This document shows positions 22,640 through 33,405 of a stretch of DNA of 64,000 bases, one piece after another. Both the position numbers and the translations under genes were made by a program. Positions within the stretch are counted from its first letter, which is position 1, and each line of letters starts with the position of its first letter. The stretch lies in contig NOKP01000012.1 of assembly GCA_002682825.1 (NCBI GenBank), positions 930,001-994,000 of the forward strand. The letters are read 5' to 3'. The notes under the pieces are model-generated. The model was not told the origin of the DNA. It did no database searches and saw only the letters and a list, made by a program, of their open reading frames with translations. Source of the DNA: Neonectria sp. B-13 (lineage: Eukaryota; Ascomycota; Sordariomycetes; Hypocreales; Nectriaceae).

Positions 22640-23336
22640 CCTAAACAGGATTGCTGATGATCTTGGCAGTTGTGGCTGAGAGCCACTACCAGCACAACCT
22701 TACGTTGAGCTTGATTTTCAATCGCATTCAAATTCCATACACAAGCAACATCAACAGGACTATTGGCAAATACGGGCGTCTGGACGTGCTTGTCCAACGT
22801 CGGTATCCTCGGGCCCAAAGGCACTGCCGTGAGGTGGACATGGAGCGGTTAACGGAGGGGTTGGAGGTCAACTGATCTACATGGCAAAGGTCTGCATACC
22901 CAAGATGGCGGCGAATAAGGGCCAATGGGCCGGACTTCGAGGCCGAACCCCCAGCATTCTCTATCCTACCAGCAAGGGTGCCATCGTTAACATGACTCGC
23001 GCCATGGCTTCCAACCATGTCTCAGATCGTATTCGCGTCAACTGCGTTTGTGCGGGCAAGCTATGATGCTATCCCGCCTTTTCAGAGGTTGACTTGAGAC
23101 ATAGGCATGGTGTATACGCCGATGGTGTATGGCGGCGGCTCTGAGATGGAAGACAGCAAGCGCGCTGCCCGCAAAGAGCGAAGTCTACTAGAGATGGAAG
23201 GAAATGCGTGGGATGTCGGCGCTGCTATTCAATTTCTTGCCGGTGACGAGGCTAGATGGATAACGGGTGTCATTCTCCCCATGGATGCTGGAACGACGTG
23301 TAGTACTGGAATCGGCGCAAAGGATCTGTATAGGTG
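22640..23336 (+). pseudogene. short-chain dehydrogenase/reductase, dead
   Basis: Segments of a classical SDR are present in changing frames: YGRLDVLV, then (shifted) NVGILGPKGTAVEVDMER, a stop after GLEVN, then the active-site part LYPTSKGAIVNMTRAMAS (catalytic Tyr and Lys) and IRVNCVCAG. The C-terminal part GAAIQFLAGDEARWITGVIL PMDAG is intact at 23107-23336. The Rossmann start (TGxxxGIG) and the segment before the active site are missing. Head-to-head with the monooxygenase relic. Confidence 0.75.
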
Positions 23337-24539
23337 AGATATACCACAAGCTGCAAAGGGTTAGGAAGTCGTCGTTTTCTATTCTGTTAGGTTCGCTCCG
23401 AAATGGCCTGGCGATCATGCTCAGGTTGGTCGCGAAGAAGCTCGTCGGCAGGAAGATGACCGTGAGTCTGTGACGGTGGTGAAGACAATATTTCGCCGTT
23501 ATGGGCTTTACTCAGGCTTTCAATATCTTCTTTGATACTTACAAGGAGTTTGTCGCACTGGCTGGTCCGTACTAAAAGTGATCATGGCAACCTGGTTTTG
23601 CAGCGCATGGTCGCGCTGGTCCTTCACATCCTAGAGATCCAGCTGACCGTGATGAAGAGCGATGTGATCTCGAAATGTTACAAGAACTCTGCACGGGAAC
23701 GTGAGCGTGTCATGGCGGAGTACCTGCGATGACATCAGTACCAGAAAACGTAAGTAACCGCCACCGCCATAAGAACGAGGGAACGAAGATACCAAGGGTA
23801 CAAACAAATCTGTTTTTCATAGGAAAGAGTCTGAAGTACGTGAATATCACCTCAAGTCCCAAGGGAGGTTCAGGTCCCGTCATAAACCCGCAGTACGTCG
23901 TGTTCAGGAGAGGAGCCATCTGTGTCGAGACTACGGAGTAGCCTTGTCGGAGTCAAGGAGACTAGGCAGGGGTAGGATTTTGAGAAATCCAGGGCCGTCA
24001 GCTAGAAATCTTGGAAGGGGTGGGAAAAAAAAGCGGTGTCAATTCCGCGCTAATGCAGCATGAAGGGTCGTCCCGTAAGCTTAAAAGGGCAAGGCAGTAG
24101 ACTAGGCCTGTGGAGATATTGTACGGATGGCTAGGGCGAGTTCGACAGTCCGAGGTGCAAGTCCGAGGTGCAAGTCCAAATTTGTCCTGGTGCTTATGTG
24201 TTTCTGATGCTTGGTGGGGATATGTTAGCAGCGTTAATATTTCCTGGCAATGATTGGGCAGGTGCAACCTACTAGTAGCGAGTTGTCCGCCACTTTGATT
24301 TCGGTTGCATTAATAGACTTTACTACGCTCTATTTCTTTTTTAATGGAAAGCAGGCATGTTTAGTGGCGTATTTAAGAGGTACAAAGACACCTACTAGAA
24401 GAGCTCGATTTTAGATTAAATACCATCAAGCCCTGCTATCAACACAACCCACTATTTACTCAACTCCAACTCAGACCATTCTCTTTCTTCTATTATCTCT
24501 TTCTCAACACGTTTCAACTCCTCCACTAGGTCATTGATC
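23337..24539. other. no assignable gene
   Basis: Short + strand frames (23532-23732, and 23729-23941, the latter with LKYVNITSSPKGGSGPVINP) look like remnants of coding sequence but I cannot name a family. 24150-24175 has a short tandem GTCCGAGGTGCAA. The right end, with a CT-rich leader before 24540, is the promoter of the next gene. Confidence 0.4.
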
Positions 24540-25046
24540 ATGCGCTTCACGACATACATCTCTTCCGCTGCTATTGCGGCGGCTAGCCTTGTACGGGCAG
24601 ATTGCTATCGTTCTGGCGAATCCTGGGGAGGCGAGTCATTCCAGGCAGTCGCAGCAGTCCAAACTCTCTGCAGCGATAGCAACTACAGATCCTTCGCCAA
24701 TCTAGAGTTCAAGACGAGATGCATCAACCTAAGCAGCGTCAAGAAAGCCGACTTCACCATCACCATTGGCCCTCTTAACTGGCCTATTCAAATTAGCGAG
24801 AACGACTGCAATGATTCTCTCAAAAGGGAGATACTTGGCTGTGAGCACGGCGGTAGATCCACATACACCATCAATCCACCAACAGATGGTATCCCTGAGG
24901 GGCATCCGTTCAACCCAGTTGAGGTTAACATGGATTTCATGTAAGTGACATTGGGGTCGCTATTGGATTTCTTGCATTCCGAGCACGGGATAGTTGCTAA
25001 TGTTGTCGCCCATAGCTCTGATCCGGCTAGTGGCCAGTGTGTCTAA
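24540..25046 (+). CDS. small secreted six-cysteine protein (effector-like)
   Basis: Exon 1 24540-24940, intron 24941-25015 (GTAAGT, branch GCTAATG, acceptor CATAG), exon 2 25016-25046; 143 aa. Signal peptide MRFTTYISSAAIAAASLVRA is followed directly by DCYRSGESWGG. The mature chain has six cysteines (DCY, TLC, TRC, NDC, LGC and the last in DPASGQC), enough for three disulfides; the sixth is supplied only by the 31-nt second exon, which supports the splice. A CT-rich 5' leader precedes the ATG. Likely an apoplastic or wall-associated protein; candidate effector, but no family recognised. It lies among pseudogenes, a common place for such genes. Confidence 0.75.
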
Positions 25047-25255
25047 GCATTCTACATCATACAGGGTTTGTCTCATGGCTTTGTCACCTAAAGTGGTGAA
25101 AGAGCCAAGCCAGTTTCTACTAGTCAGTGGATAAGAATTACACCAATGTATACAATCGGGGAAGTGAGGCTTTCGTGCTAAGAGAATACTTAGTGTAGTT
25201 GTTGTGTTTGGATATAGATGCAAGTATTACGAGATGTAAAATATGTGCAAATGGG

Positions 25256-25895
25256 GCCTAATGTTCGGATACTGGCAAACATAAAGGCCGTGATGGCAGC
25301 TACGGCGATGAAGACGGCAGTGCAAGTACCACGACTGGAAACGGCATTCAACCCAATAGATACGCGCAGCATAGTCGATCCACAAACAAAATTCCAGTCT
25401 AGAAAGTTGCGAATTAGCACAACAGTGGTAGGGTACTTTCAACTTGTAGTCAAACTCACAAAGATCGAAAGCGAACCCGAAGATTTCTTGACCAACCCGC
25501 CCGAAATCAGCCCACCTGCATCATCAATGTCGTAAACCTCGTGATGGCGAAACTTAAACACACCTCCTATCCAGTCCGACCACGTCGTGATGGCAGCCAC
25601 GACACAGAGACAAATGAGTCTGGGGATTATGCCCAGGGTGTCGAAGATGAAGGGGATGGAGAGGATGCCGAGGCCTAGCTGCGTCTTCATCATAAGGCCT
25701 GCCGTGCCTAGCCACCCGAACTAGTTTCCAGAGTATCAGCGTCTGCTCGAGATCTCGGTTTCATAGTGGAAACCAACTGACATTGCGGTAATTTGGACCG
25801 TCTTCGGTCAGTGTCCCAAACACCGCACCTTGGGCGTGGCCGGGATAATCGTGCACTTCGCCAGCGAGAACATGATCTGGAGAATCTTCGCCCAT
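25256..25895 (-). pseudogene. N-terminal half of an Mtr-type amino-acid permease
   Basis: ATG at 25895 starts MGEDSPDHVLAGEVHDYPGH and GAVFGTLTEDGPNYRN; an intron (GTCAGT...ACTAG) leads to FGWLGTAGLMMKTQLGLGI and LSIPFIFDTLGIIP, the first two helices of the family. The frame shifts at GGLI (one T missing compared with the expected GLIFGRVGQEIFGF). After a further intron, FVCGSTMLRVSIGLNAV and ASIRTLG follow, then the homology ends at about 25256. Helices 5 to 11 are absent. Confidence 0.75.
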
Positions 25896-26559
25896 CCCCC
25901 CTCCCCCTGGAACTACAAATCTTAGGTGTTCCGGTTATTTCACTTAGGACTGAGCAGTGTGTTCTCCTCACGTATATATAATGGATTTCTCGTTGAGAAG
26001 GAATCATTATACTTAAGATGGGACCAAGGCTGATCTTCACATCAAATATCAAAGCAACGCAGGATACTAAGTATCTACGCCTGCTAACTGAATTACTTGG
26101 GTCCTCCATCCTATAAACTTCGACTGCATTTTGCCTTGTCAACGGTTGAATGAGAGGGCGATCCCTCTCCGTCTGCTAATATTGGTGGAGTAGGGTTTCC
26201 AACTGAGATTAGATACCGGATAGCTCAATCAGGAGTTTCCGTTCAAAATCCCTTCCCCTTCTCTGAAGCCCCCAACTCAGTTTTCCTTCAAAACCAAACA
26301 TAGAGAACATTTAGACCCAGTTTCCCATATTTGGGTCGGAGCTAAGGTTGGCATTATGTCAGTGTGATTATCGCGAGCCCAGGTTAAGATGGATGACTTA
26401 CACGAACGTAAAGTGCCCCTCATCGGTGAATTCATAGGTCGATGCACCACCATTGCTGCAGCCGCTGATCCAGTTCCTCTAAGTCATTCCTGGCTGCACA
26501 TTCGTTGCCGACGGTCTAGATAAATGTACCTGTTTTGACAACGTAGCAATTCGGTCACA
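25896..26559. other. no gene seen
   Basis: Upstream flank of the permease relic; AT-rich, with no coding resemblance on either strand. Confidence 0.4.
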
Positions 26560-27060
26560 AAAGTTCTCCACAATGTTGCAGCTGCGGTTGCCGGGACAGA
26601 TACTCGAGTCCTTCTCGTCAGTTGCGACGAGCCTGAGATCCGACAGGCCCTCATAGATGACGGGCGCGAGGGCTTTCCTGAGTTCAAGATAATGTCAAAC
26701 GATGTCTGATCCGACACTTGCTGCTTACTCCCAGGACATCATCAACAGGAAACAATCCAGCAAGAGCGACAATGTCCGGTCGACCCTCTCCGAAGCAATG
26801 ATCGATATATGCCAAGGCCAGTTCTTCTGGCTTAAGATGCAAGAGGAATCTTATAAGAGAGGGATGAACAAGAAACAACTGCGGCACGCTATCGAAGACA
26901 CTCCGACTGAGCCTGACCATCTCAACGACCGTAACTAAATGAGAATCACCAGTTCAGAGAACGAGAGAAGCACCAAGCCTTCGCCCTCCTGCCTTAGACG
27001 GCATTCGCACTACGACCTCTGACTGTCCGCAAGATCACCGAAGCCGCTCTTATCATCGAT
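26560..27060 (+). pseudogene. relic of a NACHT/NLR-type (HET-E-like) protein
   Basis: In shifting frames: TRVLLVSCDEPEIRQALIDD, GREGFPEFK, AAYSQDIINRKQSSKSDNVR, then STLSEAMIDICQGQFFWLKM, GMNKKQLRHAIEDTP, and, after a stop at the position of an expected Trp, FALRPLTVRKITEAALI. This order is that of the segment just after the NTPase core in fungal NLR proteins, which act in heterokaryon incompatibility and innate recognition. The P-loop part and the repeat domain are not found nearby. Stops at about 26936 and 26995. Confidence 0.65.
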
Positions 27061-28237
27061 CAACAGCGAAATCGTCGTTCTCGTCACAACTCCCCCCTCC
27101 AACACACGAGACGGTGCAAGGGAAGGGCAGCGGCGCAGATACTGAAGGTTCTGACAGTGAAGGTGGTCTTGACGTTCCAGAATGCAGTCGTGACGAGGAG
27201 TATTGCCCTCGTACGAATCTGGTTGGTGAGCTTTTGGATCTGCTGATGGGCCTCACGGCCTTCGATTCGGTAGTTGCCCTGCTTGAGTTGTGCCTGTTCC
27301 TCTTCAAGCTCGACAATCTCTGGGTCTGGCTCGGAGTTGTCCCAGACCTATAGAGGAACCATATCCGCGACAGAGTCTGGGGCGTCGCCTGCAGCGAGGT
27401 ATTCAATCAGTACAGTCCTTCCAATCGTCTTCCAATAGTGGTTTCTGCCCGCCATACGGAACGGAGGCGAACACAGTACGTACCATTGGCAGCATCCCCA
27501 GCGCCTCTCCGAGCAAATCCAGGCGTCCATCGTGTCTCATCCCGAGTCAAGGCTCTACCGTCCAATATCTTCACTGAGCTTGGAAGCCAGCATCGCCTCG
27601 TCCGCTGAAAGGGTATCGCCACGGAGGCTTATATGCCCTAGCAGCTCATTCCAACTCAACGAGTGCGGGCGCGGGAAGTATATCAGCCAGCGTGGGAGCA
27701 GTTGCGTTTCTTCGATGCAGCAGCGAGCTGCATGCCTGCTAAAGTTGAACATCGAAATGAATGGACAGTGGGCAATTGTGCATTAATATCGACTTTCTTG
27801 CCTAAACCTTGTGGTCATAGTCTGTGTGATATGGCAATCGGTGAGTTCTTAATCACTGAAGTGTGCTCTTAATGACAGCCTCAAGATCCTCCTTCGCAGA
27901 CCAACTTGCCCCAGTCTCTTCAGCTCCGGTCCTGTATCCTTCTTAATGGGATTGCTGGCTGTGCAGGGTTTTCTAAAATGCTGCCTGACTACAGGATTCC
28001 CTTGACGGAGAAGTTGGATATCTACCATCTCTATCAGACGTGTTGACTAGGAACTAGGCAGGCCTTGACGAACGTCTTCCAAGTTATCATAAAGAAGACA
28101 GGCGACGCAGCCGCCGTAGCCATCGCGCGGGCTAATCTAGAAAAATTTACTCCCGGTACTCATGCTAATCCCGATCAGTTCAGTATTATAAGGAATAATG
28201 TTATGGAGCAACTAAAAAACTATATATACAACCGTTC
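27061..28237. other. unassigned, probably further gene remains
   Basis: On the - strand at about 27110-27360 a charged helical stretch can be read (VWDNSEPDPEIVELEEEQ, then LKQGNYRIEGREAHQQIQKL), which looks like a real former protein. Around 27555-27752 another - strand frame (WLIYFPRPHSLSWNELLGHI) also looks protein-like. Neither has a start, and stops separate them. I cannot assign a family with confidence. Confidence 0.35.
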
Positions 28238-28501
28238 TCAAATCAAGGACTCGTTACACACTGGCACTTGTTTGATCCCCCTAGATCCCCCCGAGCAAGA
28301 AACAATAAGCAACGCAGCATACGCAGCTGATGAGGCGAACATTTCTCCTCTCTTGGCATTGGTTAAAAGACCGACAGTGGCGGCAAGACGTACAGTGAAG
28401 CCTGCGATGAAGTCAATGCGAAGATCTCCGTCTTGGGCACGACGTAGGGAAATGATAGCTCCGATAATTAGTGTTGCAGCTAAAACGATAAGGTAGCTCA
28501 T
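28238..28501 (-). pseudogene. DUF6594-like C-terminal fragment, two membrane helices
   Basis: 87-aa frame from ATG 28501: LIVLAATLIIGAIISLRRAQ, a hydrophilic turn, then LLTNAKRGEMFASSAAYAAL and LIVSC. The pair of helices with the AxxAAYAAxLIV ending is the C-terminal signature of the fungal DUF6594 membrane family, whose N-terminal 200 or more residues are missing here. It could instead be a small free-standing membrane protein. It lies downstream of, and on the same strand as, the next gene. Confidence 0.45.
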
Positions 28502-28596
28502 TCACACATTCTCCAATGGTTGTGCGGGTGGCATGACTTTTATCATAATGCTTGTCTCATTCTAATAAAAGTTATTTTGTTCGTGAATGAATTTTG

Positions 28597-30066
28597 CTAT
28601 CTCTTTTTCCGATAGATACTAAGCTCCTCCTCTAAGTCGATAACCTCCCCTTCTAGGAATTCGTTCGCTATATTAGTCTCCTTGATCTGATTGCCTGAGT
28701 CCTGAATAATCAGCAGTGTTGCAACGTTGAGCGTCAACCCAGATACATAGGCCAGCGGAATGCTAGCCGGTGGGTTCCAAGCGTAAGAAACGGCGCTGGC
28801 AATGCTGGTCGTCAGTGACAGAATGAGCATTGTATAGAATGTCTTTGGGAAGCCTGTCTTGATCTTGTTCTTCTCGTTGTTGATGAAAATTGGCTTGGTG
28901 ACGACGTAGAGCCCTGCAAATCCAGAAACACACTGGCTCAGCGTTGACCAGAAGTTACTGTCGACTATGGGCAAGTCATCTGGAGCCTGGCAGAGAATGG
29001 TGGAGTATATGGTGAATGGCATTGCCGCCGCCAGGATCAGAAGCACGGGCGACTTAGCAAGCTCAAAGAGCCTTGTCCAATGCTGTTCGTGTGGATTGCG
29101 ATCAACATCCGCCCGCTTATACACCTGAGCCCGTGGCTTTTGAAACATCGTAGTGGTTCTGGTGTCGGTTTCTCGTTGGATTTCAGGGGTAGGAGCGTCC
29201 TTTCCGAACGACGTCCTATGGATGATCCCGCCGGATGATGTCTCGGCACCGCTCGTCCATGGCTGAACTTGTGCAACATTTGAAAACGGTGAGAGATGTT
29301 TCGACCGCTCTGCTTGAAGTCAGTAATAGAACAAGAGGGACCTATTTGCTGACATGGGCAGTCAGCGTCGACCATACGGCAGCTCACCTTTGGCGCTCAG
29401 TTCATCAAACTTTGCTCTGCACTCAGGCAATCGTTTGTTGAACATTTCGAATGTATCTCGAATACTTTTTGTCGCCTCTCCAAAAGAAATCCCAGTCTCG
29501 GCGGTAATCTGGCCAAAAGCCGTTTCAATGCGAATGAAAACAGACCATATATCATCTAGGAGGATGCGCATGCCGTCGACCTTAGCACTAAGCCAGGACG
29601 AATCCTCGGCTTCTCTTTGCCAACGATCAAAAACAGCGATCCATTGTGTTCTCCAGGGGTTGTACGAGGTGAAGCCTCTACCCAGCCTGCCCAATATGGA
29701 CTGCTGCTGCGAGTTCCAACCAGTATCCGGTACCCTTCCGTGGTCGTCGAATGTTGAAAGAGATACCAACATGTTTGCGAGTAAGTGGCATTGTAGGATG
29801 ACGAGGGGAAAAGCAATGGATATGCAAAGTTCGGTGATTTCTTGCTGTGCGCCTTGTACCCACGTGTTTACGTTTCCAATAACCTTCAGAATGTCGACGG
29901 CGCTCATACCGGCCAAATTTGCATATCTCTCGTGAAGAATGCTCCTCGCCTCGTCTGTAAGCCTCTTGGCTTCATCTGTATCGCTCTCTGCTAGCAGGGC
30001 GTTGGCTTCGCTAAGGCTGGTGCTGGTCTCAGTCTCGGGGACCCTATTTTCTGGATCAAGGTCCAT
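28597..30066 (-). CDS. multi-helix membrane protein of unknown function
   Basis: Exons 30066-29388 and 29312-28597 (75-nt intron, GTGAGC...TTCAAG); 464 aa. Residues 1-50 are acidic and helical; one long amphipathic-to-hydrophobic helix follows (ISIAFPLVILQCHLLANMLV), then a helical soluble domain with Trp-rich segments (NPWRTQWIAVFDRWQ, DDIWSVFIRIETAFG). The second half has four hydrophobic segments (PVLLILAAAMPFTIYSTIL, CVSGFAGLYVVTKPIF, FYTMLILSLTTSIASAVSYA, IPLAYVSGLTLNVATLLII) and a short C-terminal coiled coil (NIANEFLEGEVIDLEEELSI). No family recognised. It sits beside NLR and DUF6594 remains, so a role in recognition or cell-death systems is possible but unsupported. Confidence 0.75.
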
Positions 30067-30199
30067 ATTCTGTCATCCAGCGATAGCCTGAAGGAGTGGG
30101 TAAAGTCGGGTTGGAACGTCCGACCAGATGAAAGCTAGATGGGATCGGCTCTGCGCCGACTGAGGTATTTATGAGTTGCTTTGTAATAAATAAATGCCC

Positions 30200-30270
30200 A
30201 AGGCAGTGCAAGGCAGATTAAGGCAGATTAAGGCAGATTAGGGCAGATTAAGGCAGCCCAAGGCAGGCCA
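30200..30270. repeat. decamer minisatellite
   Basis: Five in-phase copies of AGGCAGATTA or close variants (units at 30211, 30221, 30231, 30241 and partial 30251), flanked by further AAGGCAG repeats. Just upstream of the membrane protein gene's start. Confidence 0.8.
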
Positions 30271-31799
30271 GTGTTACACACGTACTGTGTCGGGGTGTCG
30301 GATGAGGCGAGTAGTGGGTCGTTGACAGCATGCAGATTGCACATTTGGTCAGCGCCTTGCAGTAGCCGCTTCTTGCCTCTCCGATCAAACACGCGGGGGG
30401 TCAAACTAACCCAGATGTTCTCGTGGTCTGCCAAAGGGCTGGGCATAGAGATTGCTGGGGAACTAATAGGGTAGCGAACGACCTTTACTTTGATAAGCCT
30501 TCAGCCTGGATAACATTGCTAAGATCGGCCCGTACCGCGACGGTCGCTAGAAGACGGTTTGATTTCTGTATAAGAGGAAACATGGCATGTGTTGTTCGAT
30601 TGCAGTTATTGGTCGACAGGATGCAGCTACAATTGACAAATCAAGAAATTGCGGCATTTCCTCAACTAACATCACTGGAAATGCCCTCGATCACTATTGG
30701 CTGATTTTGCAATAGGGCTTACAATGGCTTGCGCAAAGTCATGTCGATCTTTCCATTGGTTTCGAGCCCGGTGACCTGCAGGATGAGTGCATTGCATAGT
30801 CATTGATTGCCACAAAGCCCTGCACTGCCCCAACAGGCGCAGCGAAAGGCACACTGAGAGTTATCAACTTGAGCTTTAAGGCCTCTGAAAATAGGGCCTC
30901 ATCCTTGGAAAACGCTTCTTGGATGCCGCCGAAACTTGGACAACTCATGCACAGCACATCGAAGAGCGGTTAAAGCCGTGTGTTATCTCTGGTCTTCGGG
31001 TCTTCTTGCTGGCCGACGCCGAGCACAGTGACCAGAAGGAAGTAAGCCAGCAGTTTCTCCAATGCACGATGAATGAACAGGGCTCGCTGGCTTTACCAGA
31101 CACAGGGTCAGATCTGATACTGGTTTCTAGATACTTTGTCCAACAGCACAGCTTTACTATTTACCCTGAACTCTGTATAATGGTTCAACTGCTTGGACAG
31201 ATACTAGCCTACATTCTGCTCTAATGCAGAAAGTATGATACACTTAAAAAATGAGAGCTAGGCTAATTCCTAGGATGCTATAGCCTTTAGGAACAGCTGG
31301 CTAAGCGCTAAATAGTGTTAGCAAAGCAGGGTGCTATATATGAATCTTTAAGGTGCGTAAGCTGTTAGCTAAACCCCATTTCACTAGGTATAACTACTAT
31401 TGGAATTGCCATGATTTTCAGAAGTTGGGCAAGGTGGCGGGGATGAGCTGAGGGTTGATGGCCCGGAAATGGGATCAATAAGAGAGAATGGGGCTGCTCA
31501 GCCCTCTGGCTGAGCACTGCCACCAGCCGACTCGTCCGTCCTGCCCGCCTTTGTCTCCAAGGAGCGTTTATTTGAGTCCCAGATGGCAGCTGACTTCAAA
31601 GAAACAATCAGCTATTGGAATGAGCTACTGAAACGTGAAAAGATGACTCATTAAAGGCCTCAGCGGAATAGAGAGATTAAGACGATTCCGGTGCATCATG
31701 CACATTTCCAGCGGAGCCAAACCGCCACAGATGCAAAATTAAGTTAAACAGGGTTCTGACCTGTGGTATGTTTTATCCAGATCACTTACATTCACTCCA
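30271..31799. other. intergenic with transposon-like remains
   Basis: A + strand frame at 30919-31224 contains ALPDTGSDLILVSRYFV, the retropepsin-type DTG motif seen in degraded retroelements and in some fungal orphan proteins; the surrounding frame gives no complete domain. 31230-31420 is AT-rich. No intact gene supported. Confidence 0.4.
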
Positions 31800-32470
31800 T
31801 CATTCCGAAACTCCTTCACCCTCTTGAAAATGACAAAAGGATTCGACTTTCAACCAAAGTTGAGGCTCTATGTGATTTCTGAGCCATCTCGCGTCCTTGG
31901 GATAACTATCTAAGAACTGGATATCATCCTCCAATATGTCCATGTTGCAACGAAGCTTTGTCTGAACTATTCGGCGTCTGGAAACAGCATCAAACTGTGC
32001 CGGTGTCTTCCTTGGTGAGTGTGAAGTTGGTCGCCTCGTGAACGGATAATCCCTGAGCTTAGACTGTATTGTCGAAGGCAAGGCCTTTTGAATAGCAATT
32101 CTGTGCGACTGGTATCAGTGGGATGACGCTTTAACGAGGCCAAGCGGGTTTTTAACAGAGACTTTCCCGTCCACCGATACCATAGGATCGGTGGATCACC
32201 AGTGGGAGACTCGCCATGGTCAACGAGGAAGTAGCAGCGGCGGTTTTCATATGCAAAATGGTCGCCGTGCACACGCCAACGATCCTGGCTGAGATCGAAC
32301 CCGCGGTTCCAGTGGTGCTGGCAAATGAGGTTTCGCATAAGCTCGACTCTCTCAGAGTATTTTTCGCCCGGTACAAGTTGCGTTTCTGTTTCTACGAGGA
32401 TCCGTACTGGCCCCTTCGGATTCTCTCCAAGTTTTGGTGGCGCGCCTGTTTCTTCCGCCGGCGTTTCCAT
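31800..32470 (-). CDS. hypothetical protein, 204 aa
   Basis: Exons 32470-32157 and 32100-31800. The 56-nt intron (GTTAAA...GCACAG, CTGAT branch) is needed to join two open frames (…WYRWTGKSL to IAIQKALPSTIQSKL…). The product is soluble, basic and Trp-rich in its middle (FDLSQDRWRVHGDHFAYENR), without signal peptide or membrane helix. I do not recognise a domain. The start is the first ATG of the frame (METPAEETGAPPKLG). Confidence 0.5.
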
Positions 32471-32720
32471 AATGGTTGCTGGGGTTGCGGTGGGATGATA
32501 AGTGAGGAGACGCGGTGGGCTTCAAGCATCGCCTGACTGTGTCTAAGCTCAAGATCACGTGATTTATTTGTTAGTGGCACACGCATGAGGGAAGTGGTCT
32601 GCTATAGTTAAGCTAGAGTTAAGTCACTGTATCTTTGAAAAGGGCAAGATGGATAGATATGAGGTGCTCTTGGATGTCTTTTCTAGGCTGTTGGTGGTAT
32701 ATCAAGGTGTGATTGTAGCT

Positions 32721-33162
32721 CCGGTGGGAGGGAGTAATTAGTGCAACACAAAGATCATGGGACGGACAAGCAAGGCCAGGCCCCGGTGGGAGAAGACGAA
32801 GCCAGCAATTGGTAATCTGTTAGACGGAGAACTTGCAAAAGGAAGTAAGAGACGTACGCATCCACAATTCCATGTTATTTGTCCACGATTAAGCAGGTAA
32901 GGGGAGCTTGTCGGGGGCTCGACCGGATGGAGGGAGACTACGTTGGCTAGTGTTCAATACGGTGAGGAATGTCAGTCAAACTTGTCACTTGCCCTGCCAA
33001 TGGCCATTTAAATACCCAGTGAAATGTCTCCAAACCGAGTAGAAGGACTTACGGTTAAGCACGCGCTACTGCTCCCACCGCTCCTCCAGGGTTGCTCAAC
33101 ACCAACTCCAAATCCGCCCGGTGGGAGAACCCCCCGGTGGGAGAAGCGCCCGGTGGGAGAAG
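32721..33162. promoter_or_regulatory. six copies of CGGTGGGAG upstream of the sugar transporter
   Basis: CCGGTGGGAG occurs at 32721 and 32783 and, as CCGGTGGGAGAA(G/C), three times in 45 bases (33118, 33134, 33150); an inverted copy, CTCCCACCG, is at 33072-33080. They lie 240-690 bases before the transporter start. A CGG-containing core in several copies is typical of Zn2Cys6 regulator sites; that role is inferred. Confidence 0.5.
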
Positions 33163-33303
33163 ACTCTCGTGAGTGGTCGACTGACGTTTCTTCAAGGGGG
33201 AAACGCCACTTATTAGCTGCATTGGAGCGCTTCTGTCCTATTCCCCGCACAGCATTCAGACCCTTGATCCCCATGGGGAAGAGCATGCTTCCGACACTAC
33301 GAG

Positions 33304-33312
33304 TATATATAT
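33304..33312 (+). promoter_or_regulatory. TATA box of the sugar transporter gene
   Basis: TATATATAT, 94 bases before the ATG at 33406 but only 19 before the in-frame ATG at 33331. This spacing is why 33406 is taken as the start. Confidence 0.5.
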
Positions 33313-33405
33313 CTCCGGGCGCAGACGACCATGGCCACCATACCCACTGCAACCCCAACGAAATATCACCAATCTGCTGCAGTTTCCTGGCAATTCCTTA
33401 CAGCC

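Noticed and set aside
24150..24180. Possible tRNA-like segment (repeated GTCCGAGGTGCAA)
   Set aside because: No cloverleaf arms or B-box consensus could be placed; it is a short tandem repeat.
28065..28496. 143-aa + strand frame
   Set aside because: Its right half is antisense to the DUF6594-like fragment; the left half has no domain or start context, so it is not called.
30200..30270. Telomere-like repeat (one unit reads GATTAGGG)
   Set aside because: The unit is a decamer, AGGCAGATTA; only one degenerate copy contains TTAGGG.
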